From Monoraphidium neglectum (Eukaryota; Chlorophyta; Chlorophyceae; Sphaeropleales; Selenastraceae): a stretch of DNA of 28,711 bases. Each line of letters starts with the position of its first letter. Within the stretch, counting starts at the first letter, position 1. A program made the position numbers and the translations under genes. The notes below the pieces were generated by a model. It was not told the DNA's origin. It saw only the letters and a program-made list of their open reading frames with translations, and made no database searches. This document shows, in pieces, positions 1 through 9,885 of the stretch. The DNA is taken from assembly GCF_000611645.1 (NCBI RefSeq), contig NW_014013408.1, positions 7,030 to 35,740 of the forward strand. Direction: 5' to 3'.

Positions 1-3000
1 TGGGCGGATGGGAAGGTGAGAGGGCAGGTGGATTAGCGGGTGGGTGGCAGCGTAAAAAGAGGCGATGGATATCCGCACCAAGGGGTGCATGCTTGTCGCT
101 GCAATGCATGCAGAAGGCCAGTGCTTGCTGGCGCACGCACCAGGCGCGCAGCCACGAAGCGATGTGTCTGCCTGATGCCAAGCATCTCAACAACACCCCT
201 CCCACCCACCCGCGCAGCCTCGTGGACAAGGAACGCCAGGTGGCTGTGCTGGCAGCAGAAGTGGAGCGCCTGCACGGTCGACATGTTGCGGTCGATGACA
301 GGGGCCGCGACGGCAGCGGCGGCGCAGGGCCTCGCACCCCAGGCGCTGCCGGCCTGATCTCTTCGAGGCTGGTGGCGTTCCACTCAGTGGCGGAGCTGGT
401 GGAGCGCAACAGCCAGCTGCTGGCGGTGTCGCGCAGCCTGGCCGAGGACCTCGACGCCAGCAGGCAGGGCTTGGAAGCCAAAATCGCAGAGGCGCGTGCG
501 GCAGAGGCAGCCGACACAGAGCGCCGCATCGCGGAGCTCACAGAGACGTGCGCGGCCCTCGCAGCCCAGGCCCAGGCCTGCCAGCGCACGGCAGACGAGG
601 CGCTGCGGGACAGGCAGGTGCGCGAGGGCGAAGCCGGCCGCAATGCGTCTGTCCCGGCGGCTGAGCTGCAGGCGGCGCGATCCCAGGTAGAGACTCTCGA
701 GGCAGAGGTGGCTCGGCTGCACAGCACAGCGGCGGAAAGCCAGGCCAGCCTGCAGAAGCAGCTTGACACCGCACTCGGCGCAGAGGCCGTGGCCCGCAGC
801 AATGCGGCCGCAGCTCGCGCGGAGCAGCAGCTTCTGGCAAATGAGTCTGCAGAGCTGCACCGGCAGGTGGCAGACGCCCAGGCCCAGGCCGCACAGCTGT
901 CGCAGCAGCTGAACGAGCAGCGCTGCATGGTCGAGCGGCTGGAGGCGCAGCAGGAGCAGGTGGGCACAAACTCAGGGAGACGCGGCACTAGGGATGCTGC
1001 GCTTTGTGTAGAGACCATTTTTTATTTGCAATACCACATACCAGGGTGAGCACGCGGGTTCAGCTCGCTGCAAACCCTGCGCAAATCACCGCCGCCAAGC
1101 ATATTGCTGCTGCCTCGTTATGATCCTATTTGCAGACGCGTGCTGCAGCGGATCAGGCGGAGCACGACGTCATCGCACAGCAGCGCCGTGTGGCTCTTTT
1201 GGAGGCACAGCTGGCTCACCTGCAGGTCCAGGCGACGCGAGCGGCAGACGCAGAGCGCGCGACTGCTGCCGAGCGGGAGACCAACCTGGGAGAGCTTCTG
1301 GCGGCCCGCACTATTGACACAATGAGGCAGGAGGCCCACAGGCGGGAGGTGGCAACCCTCCAGGTGTGAGCAGTGCTGCAGCAGATCCAATTTGGTAGGG
1401 TGTGGCCTTTTTTGAAACTGTGTGAGGTGCGGGTGCTCATATATCCTTTCAGTCAGCGCACCGCAAGACCCATTCCTCCGCCTCATGGGTACCCTCCTTG
1501 CCTGTCGCCCTCCCCTTGCCCTTGCCCCCTCGCCATCCCGCCAGGACCGGATCACTGTGCTGCAGGCAGAGGTGGTGAAGGCACAGGACGCGGCTGCACG
1601 TGAGAGGGACCGGCGCGCAGATGGGCTGGAGGCCGCACTGAGGGGCAGCAGCTCCACCTCCGCCGAGGCCAGCATGCTGCGCGGACAGCTGGAGGAGGCA
1701 CGCAGCGCTGGTGCAGCCGCTTTGACGAAGGCGGAGGCGCTCGGGCAGCAGCTCGCTGCTGCTCGAGAGCATGCACGCTTGCTGGAGGAGCAGTTGCAGC
1801 GGCACAAAGCCCAGGTGGGGACGTCTGAAGGGAGAGGGTTGTGATATCCAGCATCAAGGCCAGTGATGAAGGCCTCAGGCGCGCCTGACAGGTCTAGGGC
1901 GCACATAGCTGATGTCGGGCACAGTGGGTGAGGCCACCCATGGGCTGCAAAGAGTTTGGTCCCAGCGTTGATCCCTATGCACTCGCGGCAATTCACCTGC
2001 AGGCTGACAGCTTGGCAACAGGCCTGCAGGCAGCTGCAGTGATGCCGGGTGGTGCCGCAGCCGACGCGCAGGCGGCAGAGCTGCAGGCCAGGGTGGCAGC
2101 GCTGGAGGGTGAGCTGGATGCGGCGATGCGGCGACGTGAGGATGTGGAGGCGGTGCTGGCAGCCACGCGAGCAAAGCAAGGCCAGCTGGAGGTGTGCTGC
2201 TGGCACCATGGCGGGGCACAGGGGCATCGTGCAGCCAGCCCGCGGCTGCTGGTTGGCCTCTTCCTACGTGATGGCATGCTGCGGCTGACGTGGTGGGCAA
2301 CTGTGGTCGGCATCATAGGCGGCGCTCGTTTACGATCACGCCTGCTAATTGCTCCCCCTGCCCCTCCCCTGGCCGGATTGCCAACAGGGCGCAAACGATG
2401 CGCTGCGTGCTGAGCGCGAGTCTGCAGCAGAACAGGACCGCAGGGCGGCCACGGAGGCCCAGGCAATGGTACAGCAGCTGGAGCAGGAGAAGCGGGAGCT
2501 TGTTGCTGCGCGCGACACCACCCAGCAGGTGCCTGAAAAACAGTGTTTAGGGGTTTTCCAGGGCTGAGCGGCATTGTCACGCTTCCGACATGGTTGATGC
2601 ATCCCATGTGTGTCGTCCGCAAGGGGTGTTGCATGGGTACCTTGTTGCGCTCTTCCTCAAGAGGTCCACAGCAGAGCACCGTCAAAGTGTCTGCGCACTG
2701 AAGCTGAGAATATCATGCATTTGTGGGTTCAATAACCCCCTCCCCCACAGGAGCTGGCTGAAGCCCAGGCGGCGCTTGAGGCTGAGCGAGCTGCAGCCAG
2801 TGAATACAACGGGTGGGCATTCCCCCGGCACCAGCATCTTTGCGCGGCATAATACTTGAACTGGTTGGCTGTGAGGGGAGTATCGCTGTGCTGGCACAGG
2901 CGCCCTGCGGTCGCCTGCGCTGCGAGCGACCCTCGGGTGCATCAACGCTGTTGGCGTCGCAGGCGTTTGGCGCAGCACCTGGCCGAGGTGGAGCGGCTGG

Positions 3001-5604
3001 AGGCGGAGCTGGCGGCAGCTCACCGCATCATGGAGCGCGCCGAGGCCGCCAACAGCAAGCACACAGCAGAGCTGGGCGCTGAAAAGCGGCGCGCCGATGC
3101 AGCGTTGGCCGACACCATGGCGCTGCGTTCGCAGCTTGCGGAGGCGCAGCACACGGCGCGCTCTGCGAGGGCTGAGCTGGTGCGCGACATGATGGCGGCG
3201 ACAGAGAGGGCGCGCGCCAGCGAAGCTGCGCGTGAGCACGCAGAGGCACGGCTTGTGAACGCTCTCAAGGGGCGTGACGCGCTACAGCGGCAGGTTGAGG
3301 AGCTGCTGGCGGGATCGCAGTCTGCAGAGCTGCTGCCCATCGCTCCGACTGGTGAGTTGCGACCGTAGGGGTCGCACAGGCAGAGGGGAACAAACAGCGC
3401 AGGCCTGCGCATCCAGCAGATCGTATGCTGCCGCGGCTTTCACTGGCCCACTGGTTTCACCTACCGCGTGGCGTTAGATCGCCGCGGCGCGCTGCGCATG
3501 CAATCAATCAAGGATGCTCCAAACCTGGCATCAGGAAGTGAAACCAAGTTCGCTGCCTTCATGCCCACAACCTCCATTCCACCAATGCGCCCTTCACGCT
3601 TGCAGGCGAGGGCCTGCTTGAGGCGCTGGAGGCGGCGCGGCAGGACAGGGAGCACCTGGAATGCCGCGCGGCGCACCTGGCCGCAGAGGCCGCCATGCTG
3701 ACTCGTGAGAGGGCCCTCGTGAGGCAGGACCTGGAGGAGCTGCGCGCCAGGGTGCGTGTTTAGGCGGGGGGGTGAGGGGGGGGGGCGGTTGTTGCAGGCC
3801 GCAGAGGAGTCAGGCTTGGAGCCGAGCCTTGGGCTCCCCTCAAGAGCTGCTTCAAGTGTATGATTAGACCACCTCTAGCACTTGCTCCTTGTTCGGGGTA
3901 GCTGCTCCCATTCTGCGCTCCTTGGCACCTGATGGCCCTTATGGGACCCGGCAGAACCGCTCCCGCCAACCCCGACATCTCATTCCTAGCAACCACACCC
4001 CCGGCCCCACCAGGTAACGGCGCAGGAGGATGCGCAGTCTGCTGTGCTGAGTGCTGAGCAGATGCAGGATGCGGCTCGAGCCAAGGAGCAGCTCACCAGG
4101 TTGCGCGAGGCCCACGGCTCCCTGCGCGTCCGCGTAGCCGCCCTGGAGGAGGACGGGGTCAGGGCCCAGCGGGAGCTGGAGGAGGCCCGGCGCCAGGTCG
4201 CACCCCTGACGGGGCAGATCCAGTGAGGGGGTTGGTTGGCGCGAATGGAAGCGTATGTGTGCAGCTTATGTATGTGATTATAGGGGTGTGTCATCATGCA
4301 TCACAAGCAATTTTATGCTATTGCACGTCGCTCAATAATGCAGCAACCCAAGCATGCACACACTTTCACTGTTCCAGACATTGTGCTTTGAAGCTCCCTT
4401 GCTTTGATTTTTCAGCGCTCTGGCCTCCCATCATTCTGAACTCCCCTGCCCACCACCCCAAATCAACCTCACCCGCCCCAGGCAGCTGCAGCTTGAGCTG
4501 CAGCTCAAGACAGAGGCCCTGGCCAGGGCGGAGCAGTCTGCTCTGCGTGCTGAGGCCGGCCTGCAGCGGCTGGGGCAGCGACACGGGGCAGTGGACTTGG
4601 AGGAACACGCGCGTGCCAAGGGCCGAGCTGACAAGGCAGAGGTGACAATGCGACAGGGGCCGGCATCACGTGTGTCTAGGGGAGCCGGTGTGGTCTAGCA
4701 AAGAGACAATGCGCTCCTGGCCTGATGACCCCACGCGCCTCCGCATTGCTGTGAACAGCTGACTGCAAATGCTCACATCGAGACCCTCCACCCTCTCTCT
4801 GCCATATATCTTAGGAGGAGCTGCTCGCTGCAAAACGTGAGCTGTCAGAGGCACGGCAGGCGGCGCGGCGTGCTGAGGCGCAGGCGCAGCAGCGAGCCCA
4901 GGCGCTGCTGGCGGAGGTGTCGGGCCGCGCCAACAGGGAGGCTCTGGCGCGGCAGCAGGCCGAGGCCGCTCGGCGAAAGGCGGAGCAGGAGAAAGCGGCA
5001 GCGGCTGCGGGGCAGCTAAGGGCTGAGGAGGAGAGGGCGGCGGTGACAGCGGCGCACAGCAAGTTGGAGGACACTCTCAGGCGCGCCAAGGCATCGCTGG
5101 AGAAGGTCAAGGTGGGCAACGACCTCTGCTTGTATGGTGATCCGTAACCCAACCCGTGGATGGGTACATCTGCACGGCACGCTGCCGGGCATCACCCTGA
5201 CCGCGGCTGACAAACTGGTGTTGTCACCTGCGCTGCGACTTTTGTCCCCGGCGTCACCCTGCCCCCGGGCCCCTCCTCCTCACCCACCCTCTCCGTGGCT
5301 ATATCACACGCATCTTGCATGCATCCACAGGGTGAAGCGGAGGCAGCCAAGCAGCAGCTTGAGGTTGAGCGGGCGGAGACCGTACGTCTGGCTGGGGAGC
5401 TCGAAGCAGCCAAGCGTATGGTGGGTTCCCAAGCGGAGGGGCGCAACGGGCGCGGTGGCGCGCATGCCGTGCTGAGCCTGCACTCTATCCTGACCCTGTC
5501 AAAGGCTTATCAGACACACTCGCGCTTCTGGTGCTGCACAGGTAGTCATGCAGGCAGCTACCACGCGGCAACAGCAGCAGCAACAACATCAGCAGCAGCA
5601 GCCG

Positions 5605-5656
<52 letters not shown>

Positions 5657-6353
5657 CACAGCCGCAGCAGGAGCAGCAGCCGGAGGAAGAGGCTTCCACA
5701 CCGCAGGAGCAGCCCAAGGAAGATCCGACTCACCAGCAGCAACAGCAACAGCAGCAGCCACTGCAAGTGCCGCAGCAGCAGCAAGAGGAGCAGCAGCAGG
5801 TTGGCTACAAGCCAGCAGCGGCCTCCGTCGTTCCCAGGGGAGCAAGCAGCATGCGTGGCCGCGTTCGAAGCCCGCCTTCTGGCTATGGCTCTGTGCCAGG
5901 TGGTGCGGCAATGTCAGTGGCTGGGGGAGCGTCAGGCAAGGTGCGGTTGCCTGTGCTGAGCCCTGCTGCACAGGAGTCCAGGCCGGTAGCGCCGCGCCCT
6001 CCTTCTGCCGCACCGGTACCCCCCGTCAGCAAGGCTGGCGGTTCTTTGGCTGCCGGCAAGCAGCAGCAGGCGCAGGAGTCCCCCAAACCGGCGGGGGCAA
6101 CCAGCGGCGACGACCCGGCGTCCCTGAAGAACCTCGCCTTGGGGCTCAAGGGCCGCGCCCTGGCCGCTAAGAGGCGGCTCGCACCCCAGCAGGCCAAGGG
6201 CGTTGTAGATGAGGGGGCAGGTGAGGCCGCCCGCGACGCTGGCGCAGAGGAACGAGGTGTTACAGTCGCGCTGGCCGAGGTGCCGCCAACCAAGCGTGTG
6301 CGCATTGAGACTGAGGCGCACAAGGCGGATCAGGGCGCTGCGCCTGCAGCAGC

Positions 6354-6395
<42 letters not shown>

Positions 6396-7158
6396 CCTCC
6401 AGGCTGACGCTGGCGCAGCAGTGCCCGCACTTGGTCCAGCACCAGCAGCGGCCATGATATCAGGCACAGCAGCAGCTGCGGTGCCGGCGCCCCCTGGCAG
6501 GCCGCCACACGAGCAGCAGGGGCTTGAGACCCACCGGCTACTGGAGGCGCAGCAGCAGGGCCGCAGCCATGCCCATGGAGATGTAAGCGTGCCCATCACA
6601 GGCGCAGTGCCGCGTGTTGAGGATGAGGACATGGCAGAGGGCGGCCCAAGCGGCAGAGGTCGAGGCGGGGACACTATCGACTTGACCGCGGAGGACAGCA
6701 ACAGCGACGACGAGCAGCAGCAGGCCCAGCAGGCTCAGCTGCAGCAGCAGGAGGAGGAGCAGCCCGCTGACGTCCAGCCCGTTGCAGCTGTATCATCCGG
6801 TGCACCCTTCGCGAGGCCCGGACAGGCCTTAGCAGCTGTGCAGGCGGCTGCTCGTGGCAGTGGTGTGGTTGAGCACGGGGCCCTGCATGCTGGCGGGGCC
6901 CCACCCGTGCAGCCCGCCGTCACGGAGGAGCTAGAGGACCTGCTGGAGGGCGCTGGTGAGGCCGGCTGAGGATGAGACGTTGCTCGGCTGCTTTGATCAC
7001 AGCGCATGCACGCAACTCGCATTGCCAATTAGATAGTAGTCCAGACATGCTTGCGTTGGGGCATCGACGACCGCACACCGACCAGCTGTATGCATGCATG
7101 ATTTCGCAGGTGACGAGGCAGACGAGGCAACTGGCGCACTCCAGGCACCACTAGCCAC

Positions 7159-7191
<33 letters not shown>

Positions 7192-7522
7192 CGCGCGGCG
7201 CGAGTCGACCCCAGACTTGGGCGGGCACGGCGGCGGCGACCTGACTGACGGTGAAGGCGGTGGCGGCGGTGGTCGGGGTGTGGGGGTTGGCAGCGGCAGC
7301 AGGAGGACCAAGCGGCAGGTCACTCTGATCGAGTGGCCGGAGAACCCACCTGCCACAGGCGAGCGGGTGGACGACGCGGCGGCGGCCGCCGTCCCCCCTC
7401 CTGCACACCACATACCAATCGCAGGCCGGGGGGCGGGGCACCTCGGCTTGAGCCGCGGCAGGGGACGCGACTTTGGCCGTGGTAGGGGCAGGGGTTCAGC
7501 AGGTGGCGGCGCGCCTACATGA
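1..7522 (+). CDS. TPR/Mlp1/NUA-like nuclear pore basket nucleoporin (5' partial)
   Basis: Long coiled-coil scaffold of the nuclear basket, expected to act in mRNA export and chromatin tethering. Proposed exons: 218-959, 1136-1363, 1545-1814, 2003-2191, 2388-2528, 2751-2812, 2963-3351, 3606-3751, 4014-4222, 4482-4641, 4815-5111, 5331-5420, 5542-6955 and 7110-7522; all junctions are GT-AG and in phase, giving 1582 visible residues. Bases 1-15 may be the end of an earlier exon, because a GTGAGA donor follows. The family link rests on the segment SSRLVAFHSVAELVERNSQ (about 349-407), which matches the conserved TPR/MLP1/NUA block HLV-F--I-EL---N--LL. Nearly unbroken A/E/Q/R-rich coiled coil follows to about 5420. 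The last two exons are a disordered tail: polyQ tracts, a basic PTKRVRIE stretch, acidic patches and a C-terminal GRGRGRDFGRGRGRG. About 500 N-terminal residues should lie upstream. I am sure of a coiled-coil gene and fairly sure of TPR. Confidence 0.8.
5608..5652 (+). repeat. CAG tract (polyQ) in the TPR-like gene
   Basis: About 15 consecutive CAG/CAA codons, preceded by further interrupted CAG/CAA runs from about 5570. They lie in exon 13 of the TPR-like gene, in the glutamine frame, at the start of the disordered tail. Confidence 0.95.
6355..6393 (+). repeat. CAG tract (polyQ) in the TPR-like gene
   Basis: Thirteen uninterrupted CAG codons in the same exon, about 50 nt after the basic PTKRVRIE stretch. 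Confidence 0.95.
7160..7189 (+). repeat. CAG tract (polyQ) in the last TPR-like exon
   Basis: Ten uninterrupted CAG codons near the start of the final exon. A glycine-rich segment and the RG-rich C terminus follow. Confidence 0.95.
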
Positions 7523-8309
7523 CCCCACTCGAACAGTGTGCAGTCACCCTGTTTTTGTCACAGCTGTTGTCCAAGAAGTTGGTAACCACGACTGTGTGTG
7601 ACATACTCAAGCACATTCAGCACGGCAGCTGCCGCTGAGATGATGGTGCAGTGTCAGGCATGTTCAAGCGCACTTGCATCACTTGCGCAAGAGCTCGTGC
7701 ACGAAACGCATGACATTGTACTTTCCACACTGGAGAGCTTGACTGGTCAATGTTTCAAGAGCGCCTCCCACGCGTGAGCTGTTCAAGATGAAATCATAGC
7801 AATAATCCCACGCGGCGGCCAACTGAGCACGCCGCTTTGTAGAGATATGAGGTGGGTTGCGCATCCAGGCGGCGGTGACACACTCTCTGTGATCTAGGTC
7901 GTAATCAAAGCGTATCAAATGTTGGATGGGCCATGCACGCTTGTACTGCGCATCCAAGACCTGTACGCAGCTGTGCTGCCGCACACCGCAGACTGCGGGG
8001 AGCACTCGCAGTGAGCTTTCAGCTTTCGCTAGATCAGCGAGCGTGCCACCGACACTACGAGTGCACAACTTTCTTGGCAGGTGACATATTGTCACAGAAA
8101 GTCCGCCTATGGAGGATGCTGCATGCCAGAGCTCACAAGTTGGCGGCAGCGGCCTTTGCGTGCGGTTGCGAAACGAGCTGTTCGGCCATCGCCACGAGCG
8201 TGCCCGCCCCTGCACCGCCTTCTCCGCCCCACTGCATGCAGGCCCGCCCAGTGCACCCAAGGCAGCGCGAGGGGACAGCTGCAGTCCCCGGCCGCCACTG
8301 CGCCGACCC
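7523..8309. other. Intergenic: TPR 3' end and TIP41 upstream region
   Basis: This 787-base stretch has lower GC than the flanking genes. It should hold the 3' UTR of the TPR-like gene and the promoter and leader of the TIP41-like gene. I see no TGTAA signal near the TPR stop. The TIP41 frame stays open upstream to 8109, but that extension has no family resemblance. A minus-strand ORF is listed separately. Confidence 0.6.
7679..8090 (-). CDS. Unassigned minus-strand ORF, possible terminal exon
   Basis: I do not recognise this ORF. The minus strand stays open for about 137 codons from near 8090 to a stop at 7679-7681, in DNA of only moderate GC where stops should be common. The peptide has balanced composition with many aromatic and charged residues (for example WPIQHLIRFDYDLDH and AAWDYCYDFILNSSR) and ends in HELLRK. 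This differs from the A/R/P-rich antisense shadows elsewhere. The frame runs on antisense to TIP41 up to 8467, but that part looks like a shadow. A true gene would need an upstream exon and would overlap the TIP41 promoter. It could equally be a decayed gene or chance. Confidence 0.25.
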
Positions 8310-8713
8310 ATGGCGCCCCACGCCCTCGATGAGGATGGCAGGGGCATCTCCATTGCGGGGTGGCGTGTGCGCGCAACGCGCGCCCCCATCATCGGTGACG
8401 CCGCTGTTGAGGCTGCGGCGCGCGACCTGGGCGGCGTCCTGACTGTGCCTGAGATCCTTTTTGGCAACAGCCGCCTGGAGCTGAGTCATGCGGCGTCCGG
8501 CGTGACCCTGAGCTTCACGGCGCTCGACGCGCTGGCCGCGTGGCGGCGCGAGGGCCTCCCGTCCCTCAAGGTGGTGGTGGCGCAGCAGTGGCAGGCGGCG
8601 CGGCGTGAAGAGATCCAGCGGCAGCAGGCTGTGGTGCTGGAGTACGACTGGACCTACACCACCCCCTATCAGGGCACACTCGAGTGCACACAGAGTTGCG
8701 TTAGCGTCGCCTC

Positions 8714-8745
<32 letters not shown>

Positions 8746-9612
8746 GCCAGCAAGGGCTGCAGGAGAAGCAAGGGGCCGGGCAAACCCTGCCGCAGCGCAT
8801 AATCTGCACAAGCCTAGAGGGGGAGCAGCAGAGCGCAGATGCGGCGGCCCAGGCCCTCACAGCAGCTGAGGCGGCCGCAAGGCCCAGACACCCGATGTGC
8901 CAGCCTCGTGCGGCAGGCAGCAACGCGTCGCCCGCCGCACCGACGGATGGAGCAACAGCCTCCGCGGCAGCTGTGTCGGCAGCGGCGGCTGCGCCCTGCG
9001 ACCTGCCTGTGTGGGTGCCTACATTGCGGCAGGCGGACCGTGCGCTGCTGATGTCGCGTGACGAGCCAATCCTGTTTTTTGCGGAGGTCCCCCTGTATGA
9101 GTCAGAGCTTGACGATAACGGCTGCTCCCAGCTGGTGGCCAAGGTGCGGGTGATGCCGCGCTGCTGGCTGGTGCTGCTGCGGTTCTGGTTGCGCGTGGAT
9201 GGGACCATGGTGCGGCTCAGGGAGACGCGGCTGTTCTGCAGGTGAGGGCCTCAAGCCGCCTATTTGGGGGTCTGGGGGGCGTGCGCCGCAGCCACAGGCG
9301 CACGGCAATGAGTGCTCAGGGGACTGTGTGCCATCGCCTGCATTGTGCGCCACCTCAGCCACGGCCCCTCAAATCGCCCACAACGCTCCCTGCATGTGTG
9401 CTTGCAAGCCCAGGTACGACCAGCCGGAGTCTGGTGCCACAGTGCTGCGCGAGACGAAGTACTTTGAGGGCACCATGGCGCAGCTGCGCGCGGCAGGCGC
9501 GCCGTTCACCGCCACGGCCTACTCCGACGGCGACGCCGCCGCCGCCATTTTTAGCGCCATCGCGCCCGCGTGCCTCTCCCGCTATGAGCTGCACGAGCTG
9601 AAGCTAGCCTAG
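8310..9612 (+). CDS. TIP41-like protein (PP2A-type phosphatase regulator)
   Basis: TIP41/TIPRL proteins bind catalytic subunits of PP2A, PP4 and PP6 and act in TOR signalling, in cytosol and nucleus. Exons are 8310-9241 and 9414-9612 (phase 2 junction at the donor GTGAGG), giving 376 residues. Family blocks appear in order: GWRV (about residue 17), VPEILFGNSRLEL (about 46-58), YDWTYTTPYQGTLE (about 112), PILFFAEVPLYESELDDNG (about 253), KVRVMPRCWLVLLRFWLRVDG, then RLRETRLF, which continues across the splice into YDQPESGATVLRETKYFEG. Between the third and fourth blocks sits a lineage-specific insert of about 125 residues with ten glutamines and A/S/Q-rich sequence, where other members are much shorter. 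The start at 8310 was chosen because it lies just before the conserved GW region; upstream in-frame sequence has no family match. Confidence 0.93.
8715..8744 (+). repeat. CAG tract (polyQ) in the TIP41-like gene
   Basis: Ten uninterrupted CAG codons, starting the non-conserved insert between the YDWTYTT and PILFF blocks. Confidence 0.95.
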
Positions 9613-9673
9613 CCCAGCATTGCCAGCGTGTGCAAACATTCCAGCACACCATTTTCTTTTGTAGGCCTCTCAG

Positions 9674-9678
9674 TTACA
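9674..9678 (-). terminator. TGTAA polyadenylation signal for the DHA kinase gene
   Basis: TTACA on the plus strand reads TGTAA on the minus strand, 208 nt past the kinase stop codon. TGTAA is the usual green algal polyadenylation signal. It lies only about 60 nt past the convergent TIP41 stop, so the two 3' UTRs probably overlap. Confidence 0.5.
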
Positions 9679-9885
9679 CGCGGCACGTGCATGCGTACGT
9701 CAGTATCCTCGAATGTGCATGGGGGCGAGCCTGGCCCCAACAGTGTAGTTGTGCATCAGCTGGTGTTGTTTCCATGCAGCTTTGGGAAGACCTGCAGCAG
9801 TTCGCAGTAAACTACACAGGACGTTGCGTGTCAACAGCGCTGAGCGCAGCGCAGGGTGCGACTCAGGTAGTTACCATCAGCGCAT

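Noticed and set aside
1118..2227. Long minus-strand ORF (369 codons) antisense to the TPR-like gene
   Set aside because: It crosses exons and introns of a clearly coding plus strand, is Cys/Arg/Ser-rich as expected for an antisense shadow in high-GC DNA, and has no family features.
5485..5784. Minus-strand polyleucine ORF resembling a signal or membrane segment
   Set aside because: It is the antisense (CTG) reading of the CAG tract; the plus strand is in frame with a supported exon.
5570..7189. Regularly repeated short units suggesting a CRISPR-like array
   Set aside because: They are trinucleotide CAG codon runs without spacers, within a eukaryotic coding exon.
8133..8489. Minus-strand ORF opposite the TIP41 start
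   Set aside because: It is antisense to conserved TIP41 coding sequence and has shadow-like composition.
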